Of a stretch of 64,000 nucleotides of DNA, positions 1 to 10,059 are shown piece by piece. Source of the DNA: Bacteroidaceae bacterium. GTDB lineage: Bacteria; Bacteroidota; Bacteroidia; Bacteroidales; Bacteroidaceae. The translations under genes and the position numbers were made by a program. The notes beneath the pieces were generated by a model. That model did no database searches. It saw only the letters and a program-made list of their open reading frames with translations, and was not told where the DNA came from. The stretch's first letter is position 1. Each line of letters starts with the position of its first letter. The stretch spans positions 26,907 through 90,906 of the forward strand of contig CAAGHW010000005.1 in NCBI GenBank assembly GCA_900769765.1, given 5' to 3'.

Positions 1-469
1 GGTTCGAGGTAAAGTCTATTCCTTCGCGTTTACCGCTACGGCTCAGAAGGAACACCGACACGACAGCAATGACGACACCCGTCCACTGATAGCCGTTGAG
101 CGTCTCACCAAACAGGAGCAATGCACCGAGCAGCACAAGCACCGGACGCGTCGACTGTATCGGAGACACGATAGTTATGGGCAGATGCTTGATGCCGATA
201 TATCCGCACAGCCACGACGACAGCACAATGACAGCCTTCAGCACAAGAAGCAGGTGTGTATGCAAATCGGCTTCGGGCACAAAGAACGCACCCTGGGTTA
301 TAGCACCGCAACGGGAGAGTAATATAAACGGCGAAAAGAGCAGTGCCGAAAAGAGAGTATTCAGGAAAAGTACCGCTATTACAGAGTTATCCTTCAGCGA
401 CACCTTTTTGAAGAAATCGTAACAACCAAGCAAGGCTGCCGACATAAAGGCAAGTACAGCCCACATCAT
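1..469 (-). CDS. EamA/DMT-family permease, N-terminal part (cut by window edge)
   Basis: Reading the minus strand from the ATG at 469 gives an uninterrupted hydrophobic protein of 156 residues that runs off the left edge. It begins MMWAVLAFMSAALLGCYDFF and later has the turn IKHLPITIVSPIQSTRPVLV, a pattern typical of drug/metabolite (EamA) transporters, where a helix pair ends in a conserved proline-rich loop. At least four membrane segments are visible. The start codon overlaps the truA stop as ATGA, so translation is probably coupled to truA. The substrate cannot be told. The family call is fairly safe; the missing C-terminal half prevents more. Confidence 0.75.
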   Translation of the reverse strand, partial: MMWAVLAFMSAALLGCYDFFKKVSLKDNSVIAVLFLNTLFSALLFSPFILLSRCGAITQGAFFVPEADLHTHLLLVLKAVIVLSSWLCGYIGIKHLPITIVSPIQSTRPVLVLLGALLLFGETLNGYQWTGVVIAVVSVFLLSRSGKREGIDFTSN

Positions 470-1215
470 AGGAACAACGATTCAGGATATTCTACATTGA
501 CAAGAAAGAGAGCCTCACCCATTGCCGAGTCGCCAGCCTCGCCGCGGGCCTTATTCTCGATGACGGCACGGAAGCCGTCAAGAGTCATCTTGCCGCGACC
601 GACGAGCAACAGCGTACCCACGATGGCACGCACCATGTTACGCAGAAAGCGGTCGGCCTCAATCTCAAAGAGCCACTCGTTTTCGTCCACTTGTCGCCAT
701 TCGGCAAACGTAACCTTGCAGTTATTTGTCTTTACATCGGTATGCAGTTTGCTGAAGCTTGTGAAATCGGTATATTCATAGAGAATCCTTGCTGCGCGGT
801 TCATCATGTCGAAATCGACACCCGGCATCACACGACAGGCATAACGCCTTGCAAAAGGAGATTTTGCCGTTATCACCCTGTAGTTATACCGCCTTGACAC
901 CGCATCGAAACGTGCATGGGCATCGTCCTTCACACGACGTATATTGCTGACAGCAATATCGGGCGGAAGAATCTTGTTCAGCTTATATACCAACTGCTGC
1001 ACATCAACTTCGGCAGGGAAATCGGCATGAGCCACCATACACGAAGCATTAACGCCCGCATCGGTACGCCCTGCACCCGTCAAAGGCACAGGCACACGCA
1101 TCAGCTTGGCAAGAGCCTCTTCCATAACCTGCTGCACTGTAACGGCATTGGGCTGTATCTGCCAGCCATGATATGCCGCACCATCGTATGAGAAGTATAT
1201 GAAATAGCGGTACAT
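466..1215 (-). CDS. truA: tRNA pseudouridine(38-40) synthase TruA
   Basis: TruA converts uridines 38-40 of the anticodon arm of many tRNAs to pseudouridine, in the cytoplasm. The protein (249 residues from the chosen start) has the catalytic motif GAGRTDAGVNA with the nucleophilic aspartate at residue 52, the N-terminal SYDGAAYHGWQIQP motif, and the conserved RFLRNMVRAIVGTLLLVGRG stretch near the C-terminus. An upstream ATG at 1248 would add 11 residues, but the ATG at 1215 shares its A with the rsmE stop (TGATG) and matches the family N-terminus, so it is preferred. The stop overlaps the start of the downstream permease. It is part of the minus-strand row that begins at recF. Confidence 0.96.
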   Translation of the reverse strand: MYRYFIYFSYDGAAYHGWQIQPNAVTVQQVMEEALAKLMRVPVPLTGAGRTDAGVNASCMVAHADFPAEVDVQQLVYKLNKILPPDIAVSNIRRVKDDAHARFDAVSRRYNYRVITAKSPFARRYACRVMPGVDFDMMNRAARILYEYTDFTSFSKLHTDVKTNNCKVTFAEWRQVDENEWLFEIEADRFLRNMVRAIVGTLLLVGRGKMTLDGFRAVIENKARGEAGDSAMGEALFLVNVEYPESLFL

Positions 1216-1916
1216 CACTTCTCGTTCTTGAGCATTAATATATGGCACGCGGCAAGAGCTGCCGTTTCGGTACGCAGACGGGAGTTGCCGAGACTCACAG
1301 GCTTATACCCAGCCTCCATCGCCATCTTTACCTCTTCGGGGCTGAAATCACCCTCGGGCCCAATGAGGACTGTGGCATCACACCCTGCAACATGGAGATC
1401 CTTCAAAAGATTTTTCTCTCCATCGTAGCAATGAGCGATGTATTTCTCGCCGGCACGTTCCTGTGAAACGAATTTCTTGAAATCGGCCATCTCTTCCACA
1501 ATGGGTTTACTGTATTTCAAAGACTGTTTCATTGCCGACACCACGATACGTTCCACACGCTCGGTCTTTATGACCTTACGCTCCGAGAAACGGCAGTTGA
1601 GGAATGTCAGTTCATCAAGACCAATCTCGGTAGCTTTCTCGGCAAACCACTCGATACGGTCCATATTCTTTGTAGGCGCGACAGCTATATGTATATTGCC
1701 GTTCCACCCCTTTGGCATAGGCAGCGTCTCCTTTGCCTCGACATAACAGTGCTTGCCTGCAACAGAACTTATTACAGACTTGTAGAGATTGCCTTTTCCA
1801 TCGGTGATATCCAGTTCATCACCTACGGAGAGACGCAACACACGAAGAGCGTGGGCAGCCTCCTCTTCCGACAACTCCCAACGCTCAGCTATATCAGGTA
1901 CATAAAATAGAGCCAT
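1215..1916 (-). CDS. rsmE: 16S rRNA m3U1498 methyltransferase RsmE
   Basis: RsmE is a SPOUT-fold methyltransferase that methylates N3 of U1498 in 16S rRNA. The 233-residue protein is of normal length. The N-terminal PUA-like part carries HALRVLRLSVGDELDITDGK. The C-terminal knot region carries LIGPEGDFSPEE and SLGNSRLRTETAALAA, the S-adenosylmethionine-binding trefoil-knot loops of this family. Its ATG lies one base after the stop of the bifunctional nuclease gene, and its stop overlaps the truA start, so these rRNA- and tRNA-modifying enzymes are translated from the same message. Confidence 0.96.
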   Translation of the reverse strand: MALFYVPDIAERWELSEEEAAHALRVLRLSVGDELDITDGKGNLYKSVISSVAGKHCYVEAKETLPMPKGWNGNIHIAVAPTKNMDRIEWFAEKATEIGLDELTFLNCRFSERKVIKTERVERIVVSAMKQSLKYSKPIVEEMADFKKFVSQERAGEKYIAHCYDGEKNLLKDLHVAGCDATVLIGPEGDFSPEEVKMAMEAGYKPVSLGNSRLRTETAALAACHILMLKNEK

Positions 1917-1917
1917 A

Positions 1918-2490
1918 TTATTCTTTTGTGCTTTTCATTTCTGTTGTATTCTTATGGTGACGCGAATCGATTTCCTCTTTCAGTTTCATCGCCAGCTCAT
2001 AGTTTTCCTCTTTTACGGCATTTTCCATCGCCGCACGCAAAGTCCCCTCATCGGCTGCGGTAATAGGTATAGATATTGCACCGTTCTGTTCATCGCGTAT
2101 GCACATACGGTTAAGCAGTTCCTCGCGGATGAAGACAGGAGCCTTAGCCCTCAATGCAATGGCTATCGCATCGCTTGTACGTGAATCGATACAGACAATC
2201 TCGCCATCCTTTGCATAGTGCAACTCCGAAAAGAACGTTCCGTCGTCTATGCGGTCTATGAGCACACGTAGCAGCTCTATGCCGAAAGCTGTCGATAACG
2301 ACCCGAACAAATCGTGTGTCAATGGACGACCTACATCCACGCCACGCAAAGCGAAAGCTATGGCCTGTGCCTCAAGCATTCCAAGAGCCACTATTATCTT
2401 ACGCAAACCATCTTTCTCCTGCATGACAAGAACATGTGCGCGATGGTCAGAAGCCTTCGACATCATGTCGGAAACAACAAGTTCAACCAT
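1918..2490 (-). CDS. Bifunctional nuclease (DUF151) domain protein with UvrB/C motif
   Basis: The protein (190 residues) has an N-terminal bifunctional nuclease (DUF151) domain. Its SRTSDAIAIALRAKAPVFI motif lies near residue 115, and IIVALGMLEAQAIAFALRGV lies earlier. A C-terminal UvrB/UvrC-like helical hairpin follows (ENYELAMKLKEEIDSR). Plant members are reported to have RNase and DNase activity; the bacterial role is not established. A start at 2535 would add 15 poorly conserved residues. The ATG at 2490 is chosen because MVELVVSD is the usual family start and because it lies one base after the permease stop. Family sure; function uncertain. Confidence 0.9.
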   Translation of the reverse strand: MVELVVSDMMSKASDHRAHVLVMQEKDGLRKIIVALGMLEAQAIAFALRGVDVGRPLTHDLFGSLSTAFGIELLRVLIDRIDDGTFFSELHYAKDGEIVCIDSRTSDAIAIALRAKAPVFIREELLNRMCIRDEQNGAISIPITAADEGTLRAAMENAVKEENYELAMKLKEEIDSRHHKNTTEMKSTKE

Positions 2491-2491
2491 G

Positions 2492-3745
2492 TTATACCTT
2501 TTTTTCTTTAAATATAAATGCAAACAGAATTGCAATCAACAGCGCATACCCCGCAAAGATATACCAAACAATTGGCCAACCATCAAAAAATGTCTGATTT
2601 TTTGTAAAATAATTGACAACTTCCTGAGCGGCGACAACACCTATTGAGGCTCCGAAGCCGTTTGTCATAAGCATGAAGAGACCTTGTGCACTCGAGCGCA
2701 TACTCTCGGGCACCTCGTTGTTGACAAACAACGAACCCGATATATTAAAGAAATCAAAGGCGACACCGTACACAAGCATTGACAATGCAAACATGAAGAC
2801 ACCAGGCACACCAGGATTGCCGACAGCAAAGAAGAAGAAACGGCACACCCATGCAAGCATAGCCACAATCATCACCTTCTTTATACCGTATCTGCTCAGG
2901 AACATCGGAATAAGGAGGATACACAACGTCTCGGATAGCTGAGAGAGAGAAATCAGCATATTGGTATGCTCGACAGCGAATGTTCCCGCATATTCAGGAT
3001 ACTCCCCGAACCCGTTGATATAAGGGTTCGCATATCCGTTGGAAATCTGCAACGCAGCACCAAGCAACATTGAGAATATAAAGAACACCGCCATCCTTTT
3101 CTCTTTGAAGAGCCTGAACGAGCCAAAGCCAAGAGCCGAGACAAGAGACTTGCCACCTGCATCCCTGTTTACAGGACATTTGGGCAACGACAAGGAATAG
3201 AAAGCAAGCACAATACCCCATGCCGCCGAAGCAAAGAATTGGTTATAGCTGTCCTGAAAACCGGTGTAATCGACGAGCAACATCGAAAATATAAATCCTA
3301 TTGTTCCAAAAACACGTATAGGTGGAAAAGCCTTCACCGTATCAAGGCCCGCACTTTCGAGTGCCGTATATGAGACAGAGTTGGACAATGCGAGTGTAGG
3401 CATATAGAACGCAACAGCCACGGTATATGTACCGAAAATATCACCGAATGCGACATCATAGCCCTCGCGCATACCTATGTAACCCGTTATGGCCATAAAG
3501 ACGGCAGCCACGGCATGGCAGAAAGCCAACAGATGCTGTGCAGGAACCCAGCGGTCGGCAATAACGCCCATAATGGCAGGCATGAATATTGACACGACAC
3601 CCTGTACCGAATAGAACCAGCCTATATGTGTTCCAAGACCATAACCACCGAGATAACGTCCCATGGATGTGAGATAAGCACCCCAGATAGCGAATTGTAG
3701 AAAACTCAATACTACAAGCCTGAATTTAATGTTTGAACTCTGCAT
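2492..3745 (-). CDS. Nucleoside permease, NupG-like (NHS family MFS transporter)
   Basis: This is a 417-residue, 12-helix inner-membrane transporter of the nucleoside:H+ symporter branch of the major facilitator superfamily. Supporting signs are the N-terminal FRLVVLSFLQFAIWGAYLTS helix, GVIADRWVPAQHLL after helix 2, the FPPIRVFGTIGFI motif in the middle, and SSAQGLFMLMTNGFGASIGV late in the protein, all typical of NupG and XapB relatives. By homology it imports nucleosides such as guanosine, uridine or xanthosine with protons; which ones cannot be read from sequence. The upstream gap to the DUF721 gene is 72 bases and the nuclease gene follows one base after its stop. It may have its own weak promoter in the 72-base gap, where I see no perfect match. 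Confidence 0.9.
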   Translation of the reverse strand: MQSSNIKFRLVVLSFLQFAIWGAYLTSMGRYLGGYGLGTHIGWFYSVQGVVSIFMPAIMGVIADRWVPAQHLLAFCHAVAAVFMAITGYIGMREGYDVAFGDIFGTYTVAVAFYMPTLALSNSVSYTALESAGLDTVKAFPPIRVFGTIGFIFSMLLVDYTGFQDSYNQFFASAAWGIVLAFYSLSLPKCPVNRDAGGKSLVSALGFGSFRLFKEKRMAVFFIFSMLLGAALQISNGYANPYINGFGEYPEYAGTFAVEHTNMLISLSQLSETLCILLIPMFLSRYGIKKVMIVAMLAWVCRFFFFAVGNPGVPGVFMFALSMLVYGVAFDFFNISGSLFVNNEVPESMRSSAQGLFMLMTNGFGASIGVVAAQEVVNYFTKNQTFFDGWPIVWYIFAGYALLIAILFAFIFKEKKV

Positions 3746-3817
3746 AGATTTCTGTTTATAGATTATTACATTAGAGAACTAATATCTAAACCACAGAGCA
3801 AACATTATGTTCATTCA

Positions 3818-4108
3818 TCATCTGAACACAATATCTGTTATGACCTGTGCTTTCACATAATCGTTAAGTTTATGCACAAGCGTTTTACGATTCATCAACA
3901 GTTCCTGACGTAATACCGACGATGTCAATGTGACATACAGTACCTGATTATGTATCTGAAGATTTTTTGTATATGACTGTACAGCAGGGCCAAGCACCTT
4001 AGACCACGCATTTATAAGACGATATTCATTCAGAGGAGTCTCAAGACCCTCTTCGCGACACATCACACGCACAAGCTCCGCTATGGATTTCGTTGAACCT
4101 CTTTTCAT
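3818..4108 (-). CDS. DUF721 (DciA-like) protein
   Basis: A small 96-residue protein of the DUF721 family. The pattern of an RLINAWSKVLGPAVQSYTKN segment followed by VLYVTLTSSVLRQELLMNR is the family signature. In many bacteria proteins with this domain (DciA) help load the replicative helicase DnaB. Position next to recF, a DNA-repair and replication-linked gene, is common in Bacteroidota and agrees with a role in DNA metabolism, but a helicase-loading role for this short Bacteroidota form is inference. It is 32 bases downstream of recF and surely in the same transcript. Confidence 0.88.
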   Translation of the reverse strand: MKRGSTKSIAELVRVMCREEGLETPLNEYRLINAWSKVLGPAVQSYTKNLQIHNQVLYVTLTSSVLRQELLMNRKTLVHKLNDYVKAQVITDIVFR

Positions 4109-4140
4109 TATCGGATACGTTCTGTTTTGTCAATTTTGTT

Positions 4141-5247
4141 TCATTTGCTTTTCAGCAACTCCATCTCACCGCCCTTGACCTCAAAGAGCCTGTACTCGCC
4201 ATTTATGCCATCGAGTATTCCGTCGATATGCTCACGGTTCACATCGGTTATGAAAATCTGTCCGAAATCATCGCCCGACACAAGAGATATAATATGCTCC
4301 ACCCTATAGCTATCGAGTTTGTCGAATATATCATCGAGCAGCAACAACGGAGTCTCCCCACCCTTACGGCGCAAGAAATCGAACTGAGCCAACTTCAACG
4401 ACACAAGAAAACTCTTGTTCTGCCCCTGCGAACCCTCCTTTTTCAAAGGATAACCGTTCAACTGCATGACAAGCTCATCGCGATGGACGCCCTTTGACGT
4501 ATGCCCCAAGCGACGGTCATCAGCACGCGAAGCGGCAAGCAGTTCAGCAAGGTTATTCTCGTCAAGATGCGAACGGTAACGCAGAGAGACCTCTTCGCCA
4601 CCACCGACGATAGAGTTATGGAATGCAGTGAAGATTGGTATCAACTCATCGGTGAACTGTTTGCGTCGTTCATGTATACACACAGCCTCGGCCACCATCA
4701 TATCCTCCATCAGCGACATCATATCGGCATCGGGCTCACGCTCGCCACGCAACAGCACATTACGTTGTTGCAAAGCCCTGTTGTAACGTATAAGCGCACC
4801 CAGATATTCCTTGTCATACTGCGAGATAACAACATCCATAAAACGGCGACGTTCCTCGCTTCCGCCGGCAATAAGTTCATTGTCGGCAGGCGACACCATC
4901 ACAAGAGGGATATGACCGATATGGTCGGAGAGACGCTCGTATGCCTTACCACCCCTGCGGAACATCTTTTTCTCGCCACGCTTGAGGCCGCACGATATCT
5001 CGTCATCAATGCCGCTGTCGCTTGTATAAGCACCCTGCAACATGAAGAAAGATGCATCGTGATAGATATTGCCATTGTCGGACGGAGATATGGCACTCTT
5101 GCAGAACGACAGATAATAGACCGCATCGAGCAGATTCGTCTTACCCATTCCATTGCTGCCTATAAAACAATTTATTTTGGGCGACAACGAAATGTTGACG
5201 TCGGCAAGATTCCTATAATTCAGTATTGAAATGCTGTTAAGTTTCAC
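4141..5247 (-). CDS. recF: DNA replication and repair protein RecF
   Basis: RecF is an SMC-like ATPase that helps RecO and RecR load RecA at gaps and stalled forks. The 368-residue length is normal. Visible are MKLNSISILNYRNLADV at the start, the Walker A loop GSNGMGKT at residues 30-37, the ABC-type signature SQGQNKSFLVSLKLAQF, and the Walker B segment LLLLDDIFDKLD. It heads a long minus-strand row (recF, DUF721, nucleoside permease, nuclease, rsmE, truA, permease). The upstream region has a weak promoter-like box TATCTTCG (forward 5272-5279), a one-base variant of the Bacteroides -7 box that also appears before two other genes here. Confidence 0.97.
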   Translation of the reverse strand: MKLNSISILNYRNLADVNISLSPKINCFIGSNGMGKTNLLDAVYYLSFCKSAISPSDNGNIYHDASFFMLQGAYTSDSGIDDEISCGLKRGEKKMFRRGGKAYERLSDHIGHIPLVMVSPADNELIAGGSEERRRFMDVVISQYDKEYLGALIRYNRALQQRNVLLRGEREPDADMMSLMEDMMVAEAVCIHERRKQFTDELIPIFTAFHNSIVGGGEEVSLRYRSHLDENNLAELLAASRADDRRLGHTSKGVHRDELVMQLNGYPLKKEGSQGQNKSFLVSLKLAQFDFLRRKGGETPLLLLDDIFDKLDSYRVEHIISLVSGDDFGQIFITDVNREHIDGILDGINGEYRLFEVKGGEMELLKSK

Positions 5248-5406
5248 AGTTATATATCCTAATTTAGAATGCGAAGATAATGAAAAACAAGAATAAAAAC
5301 GGTACTATTCAAACTATTTTTATGCACCCAAATGCGGCTATCGGGCTTTCCGGAACGAAAAACCAAAAAAAATCAGCTATAATTTTTCATCAACCAAGAA
5401 TTTGAT

Positions 5407-5414
5407 TACTTTTG
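5407..5414 (+). promoter_or_regulatory. Bacteroides-type -7 box of the TPR gene
   Basis: TACTTTTG matches TAnnTTTG exactly, 42 bases before the ATG of the TPR gene. The -33 region (about 5383-5388) is only a T-run ending in C, so the upstream element is weak. Confidence 0.5.
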
Positions 5415-5456
5415 CATCTTAGAATTTGTATATAAAATAAATAATAAAATATAACT

Positions 5457-6119
5457 ATGAGCAAGAAAGAGACAGAGAAACAGATTCTCGCAGATGAGGT
5501 TCTCAGCAAGTCTGAGGCTTTCGTTATCAAACACAAGAACACATTCGTAGGAGTAATTGTTGCTATCATCGTGGTAGTTTGCGGTTATCTTGCCTACAAC
5601 ACATTCGTTGCTGAACCAAAGAATGCCGAGGCAGCAAAGGCTATATTCAAAGCTGAGCAGTACTTTGTAAACGGCGAATACGAGACAGCCCTCAATGGTG
5701 ACGGTATCAATGCCGGATTCCTACAGGTTATAGATGAGAATGGCGGTACAGATGCTGCTAACCTTGCATATGCTTATGCAGGTCTCTGCTATGCACAGCA
5801 GCAGAACTATGACGAGGCAATCAACTACCTCGAGAAATACGATGGCGGTGACAAGCTCGTTTCTCCTATGGTAAAATATGCGCTCGGCAACTGCTATGCA
5901 AACCAGGAGAACATCGACAAGGCTATCAAGCTTCTTCTTGAGGCTGCTGACGAGGCCGACAACGTAACAGTAAGTCCCAAATGTCTGTTCGATGTAGCTG
6001 CCATGTACGAGAAGCAGGGCAATACAGATAAAGCAATCGAGTTGTACAACAGAATCAAGAACGAATATCCACAGGCTCCTGAGGCTGTCAATATCGACCG
6101 TTTTATCAACGCAAAGTAA
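5457..6119 (+). CDS. Membrane-anchored tetratricopeptide repeat protein
   Basis: A 220-residue protein with a charged cytoplasmic N-terminus, one membrane helix at about residues 30-47 (VGVIVAIIVVVCGYLAYNTF), and then TPR-type helix pairs such as YAYAGLCYAQQQNYDEAINY, ALGNCYANQENIDKAIKLL and VAAMYEKQGNTDKAIELYNR. The architecture resembles YfgM/CcmI-like proteins that hold a TPR scaffold on the outer face of the inner membrane. The partner is unknown. It is monocistronic: recF is divergent upstream and a hairpin terminator follows. Codon use is that of a well-expressed gene, which agrees with its strong promoter box. Confidence 0.85.
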   Translation: MSKKETEKQILADEVLSKSEAFVIKHKNTFVGVIVAIIVVVCGYLAYNTFVAEPKNAEAAKAIFKAEQYFVNGEYETALNGDGINAGFLQVIDENGGTDAANLAYAYAGLCYAQQQNYDEAINYLEKYDGGDKLVSPMVKYALGNCYANQENIDKAIKLLLEAADEADNVTVSPKCLFDVAAMYEKQGNTDKAIELYNRIKNEYPQAPEAVNIDRFINAK

Positions 6120-6143
6120 GAAACAATATACTTAATCAAACAT

Positions 6144-6184
6144 CAAGACCGACCGAATATATTCAAAATCGGCCGGTCTTGTTT
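6144..6184 (+). terminator. Hairpin terminator after the TPR gene
   Basis: Arms 6144-6156 and 6169-6181 pair over 12 of 13 positions, with a 12-base loop and a short T-run after. It separates the TPR gene from ribH; the 3' arm is about 24 bases before the ribH ATG. Confidence 0.7.
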
Positions 6185-6204
6185 CAATAACAGAGTATAA
6201 AGAA

Positions 6205-6693
6205 ATGGCAACCGAACTGAAAAACCTCTCAAGCTACGACCCCAGCAAGACTCCTGACGGCAAGGGACGTAAGATTGGCATTGTATATGCCGAGTGGAAC
6301 GAAGAGATAACACACGCACTGCGCGACGGTGCTGTAAAGACATTATGTGACAATGGCGTTGAAGCCGACGACATCACCTTGGCAAGTGTTCCGGGCAGTT
6401 TTGAACTTATATTCGGAGCTTCGCAGATGGTAAAGAGCGGAAAATATGATGCCGTGATAGCCATTGGCTGTGTGATACGTGGCGACACCCCTCATTTCGA
6501 CTATATCTGCGAAGGTGTTACCGCAGGTCTTTCAAAATTGAATGTAGAATATGATGTTCCTGTGATTTTTGGTCTTATCACCACCAACAACCTGTTGCAG
6601 GCACAAGAGCGCAGCGGTGGCCGTTTAGGCAACAAAGGCGATGAATGCGCAGTAACTGCGCTACATATGATAGCGCAGTTCAAGCATAAATAA
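6205..6693 (+). CDS. ribH: 6,7-dimethyl-8-ribityllumazine synthase
   Basis: RibH condenses 5-amino-6-ribitylamino-uracil with dihydroxybutanone phosphate to the last intermediate of riboflavin; it forms large cytoplasmic shells. The 162-residue protein has the substrate motifs [26 protein letters not shown] and [20 protein letters not shown] (with the catalytic histidine in TPHFDY), and [18 protein letters not shown]. It stands apart from other rib genes in this window. No FMN riboswitch fits: the 85 bases upstream are largely taken by the preceding terminator. The last 21 coding bases are copied again downstream (see the repeat). Confidence 0.97.
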   Translation: MATELKNLSSYDPSKTPDGKGRKIGIVYAEWNEEITHALRDGAVKTLCDNGVEADDITLASVPGSFELIFGASQMVKSGKYDAVIAIGCVIRGDTPHFDYICEGVTAGLSKLNVEYDVPVIFGLITTNNLLQAQERSGGRLGNKGDECAVTALHMIAQFKHK

Positions 6694-6799
6694 CACGAGC
6701 CGCGATAGGTCGCATACAGTGCAGCGTAGTTGCACCGTGCGGGTCGCAATAAGCGAGTGTTATTAATGCGCAAAAAAAATGATAGCGCAGTTCAAGCAT
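6667..6799. repeat. 21-base direct repeat flanking a palindromic insert at the ribH 3' end
   Basis: The 21 bases at 6667-6687, which encode the end of RibH, recur exactly at 6779-6799. Between them is a 76-base element (6689-6764) with 8-base inverted ends (AATAACAC / GTGTTATT), an inner 4-base stem (6702-6705 with 6744-6747) and a 5-base stem hairpin GTGCA/TGCAC (6719-6735). The layout looks like a small structured mobile or REP-like element. It has no coding capacity. Confidence 0.7.
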
Positions 6800-6818
6800 C
6801 AAAGACAACATAAAAGCA

Positions 6819-6850
6819 AGAAATCCTCAAAGCGCGCTTTGAGGATTTCT
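6819..6850. terminator. Perfect 32-base palindrome, bidirectional terminator between ribH and rubrerythrin
   Basis: The 32 bases at 6819-6850 are their own reverse complement, centred on GCGC. The element sits 25 bases from the rubrerythrin stop and lies between two convergent genes. It lacks a long T-run on the plus side, but A- and T-rich flanks are present. Confidence 0.75.
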
Positions 6851-6874
6851 GCTATTTATCAACTCATTATATAA

Positions 6875-7417
6875 TTACTTGAAGTATCTGTTGTAAAGAC
6901 CTTCAAAGCCCTTGCCATGACGAGCCTCGTCCTTTGCCATCTCGTGAACGGTGTCGTGGATAGCGTCGAGGTTAAGCTCTTTAGCGCGTTTTGCAATGCG
7001 GTACTTGTCGCTGTTAGCCTCAGCCTCTGCATTCATACGCTTGTCGAGGTTTGTCTTTGTATCCCAAACGCAGTCACCCAAAAGCTCTGCGAACTTAGCT
7101 GCATGCTCAGCCTCTTCCCATGCGTAACGCTTGAAAGCCTCTGCAATCTCGGGATAGCCCTCACGGTCTGCCTGACGGCTCATTGCCAAGTACATACCTA
7201 CCTCGGTACACTCACCTATGAAGTGGTTGTTCAAGTCCTTTATCATCTCATCGTCGCAACCTTTTGCCACACCGATAACATGCTCCTGCACGAACTGGAT
7301 AGGACCCTCCTGCAACTCATTGAATTTCTCCGCAGGAACTTTACACATTGGACAACGCTCGGGAGCTGATTCACCTTCATGTATATAACCACACACTGAA
7401 CAAATATACTTTTTCAT
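6875..7417 (-). CDS. Rubrerythrin with N-terminal rubredoxin domain (reverse rubrerythrin)
   Basis: The protein (180 residues) reduces hydrogen peroxide with electrons passed through rubredoxin iron to a diiron centre. Residues 1-35 form the rubredoxin domain, with [10 protein letters not shown] and CPMCKVP as the two CxxC iron ligands. The ferritin-like four-helix part follows, with [30 protein letters not shown] and [19 protein letters not shown] supplying the ExxH-type diiron ligands. In classic rubrerythrin the order is the reverse, so this is the reversed type common in anaerobes. It lies 58 bases after a PerR-like regulator on the same strand, which fits peroxide-controlled expression. 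I see no separate perfect promoter in the 58-base gap. Confidence 0.95.
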   Translation of the reverse strand: MKKYICSVCGYIHEGESAPERCPMCKVPAEKFNELQEGPIQFVQEHVIGVAKGCDDEMIKDLNNHFIGECTEVGMYLAMSRQADREGYPEIAEAFKRYAWEEAEHAAKFAELLGDCVWDTKTNLDKRMNAEAEANSDKYRIAKRAKELNLDAIHDTVHEMAKDEARHGKGFEGLYNRYFK

Positions 7418-7475
7418 AGTCGTAAAATTTTAAATTGTTTGAATTATTGTATTATCTATTATCTCTTTTTTATTT

Positions 7476-7892
7476 TTATTTCTTTGAACATTCCGGGCAA
7501 AGACCTTTAAGGTACAACTGCGCATCGGTAATATCAAGATTTTCGATACCCTCGACCATCGACAGAAAATCTTTCTTGATGTTAAAATCGATTATCTTAC
7601 CACATTTGTTGCAGAGAAAGTGTGCATGCTTGCTGCAATCTCCATCAAAGCAACGGAACGTGTCGTCAATGGTAAGCATCAGTATCAACCCAGCATCGAC
7701 AAACAGTTTCAATGTATTATACACCGTTGTCAGGGAGAGAGAACCAAGTTCATCGCGCAAAGCCTCATAAACAACCTCTGCTGTCGGATGCTGACAACTG
7801 TTACGCACATATTCGAAAATTGCAAGACGTTGTACCGACGGACGAATACCGGCCTTTGTCAATTCTTCTTTCAGTTCTGCTCTTGATACCAT
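7476..7892 (-). CDS. Fur-family transcription regulator, PerR-like
   Basis: A 138-residue ferric-uptake-regulator family protein. The winged helix covers residues 10-75 (RPSVQRLAIFEYV, then SLTTVYNTLKLFVDAGLI as the recognition helix). The metal-sensing part has DDTFRCFDGDCSKHAHFLC, and the structural zinc site is formed by CNKCG and CPEC. The rubrerythrin gene downstream is a classic PerR target in anaerobes, which is why PerR is preferred over Fur or Zur; the sequence alone does not settle it. A near-perfect promoter lies about 50 bases upstream, and the gene probably controls its own transcript, though I could not define a PerR box. Confidence 0.9.
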   Translation of the reverse strand: MVSRAELKEELTKAGIRPSVQRLAIFEYVRNSCQHPTAEVVYEALRDELGSLSLTTVYNTLKLFVDAGLILMLTIDDTFRCFDGDCSKHAHFLCNKCGKIIDFNIKKDFLSMVEGIENLDITDAQLYLKGLCPECSKK

Positions 7893-7942
7893 ATTTGCTT
7901 CAAATCTTTGCTGTTTTCAGTATTTCATTTCTGAAATCATTG

Positions 7943-7973
7943 CAAATATATAATCGTTTTTAATTTTGTGCAA
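7943..7973 (-). promoter_or_regulatory. Promoter of the PerR-like gene
   Basis: On the minus strand TTG (7973-7971), a 20-base spacer and TATATTTG (7950-7943) match the Bacteroides primary sigma consensus. It lies about 50 bases before the start codon. Confidence 0.65.
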
Positions 7974-8075
7974 GTATTTCCGACTTTTTTTTGCAAAAAT
8001 TTTAAAAAAAATGAAAAAACGGGAGAAAATAGGGGGCGAGCGTATGCTTGATTTTTATTTTTCACTATAAAAGAG

Positions 8076-8083
8076 TAATTTTG
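8076..8083 (+). promoter_or_regulatory. -7 box for the ABC-F operon
   Basis: TAATTTTG is an exact TAnnTTTG match, 37 bases before the TTG start of the ABC-F gene. The best upstream TTG (8048-8050) is 25 bases away, longer than usual, so the -33 element is uncertain. Confidence 0.5.
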
Positions 8084-8120
8084 GAACCACATAGTATTAC
8101 ATTATTAATATATAGGAATT

Positions 8121-10052
<1,932 letters not shown>

Positions 10053-10059
10053 TATATTA

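Noticed and set aside
6120..6204. FMN riboswitch before ribH
   Set aside because: The gap is 85 bases and mostly taken by the upstream terminator; no conserved FMN element.
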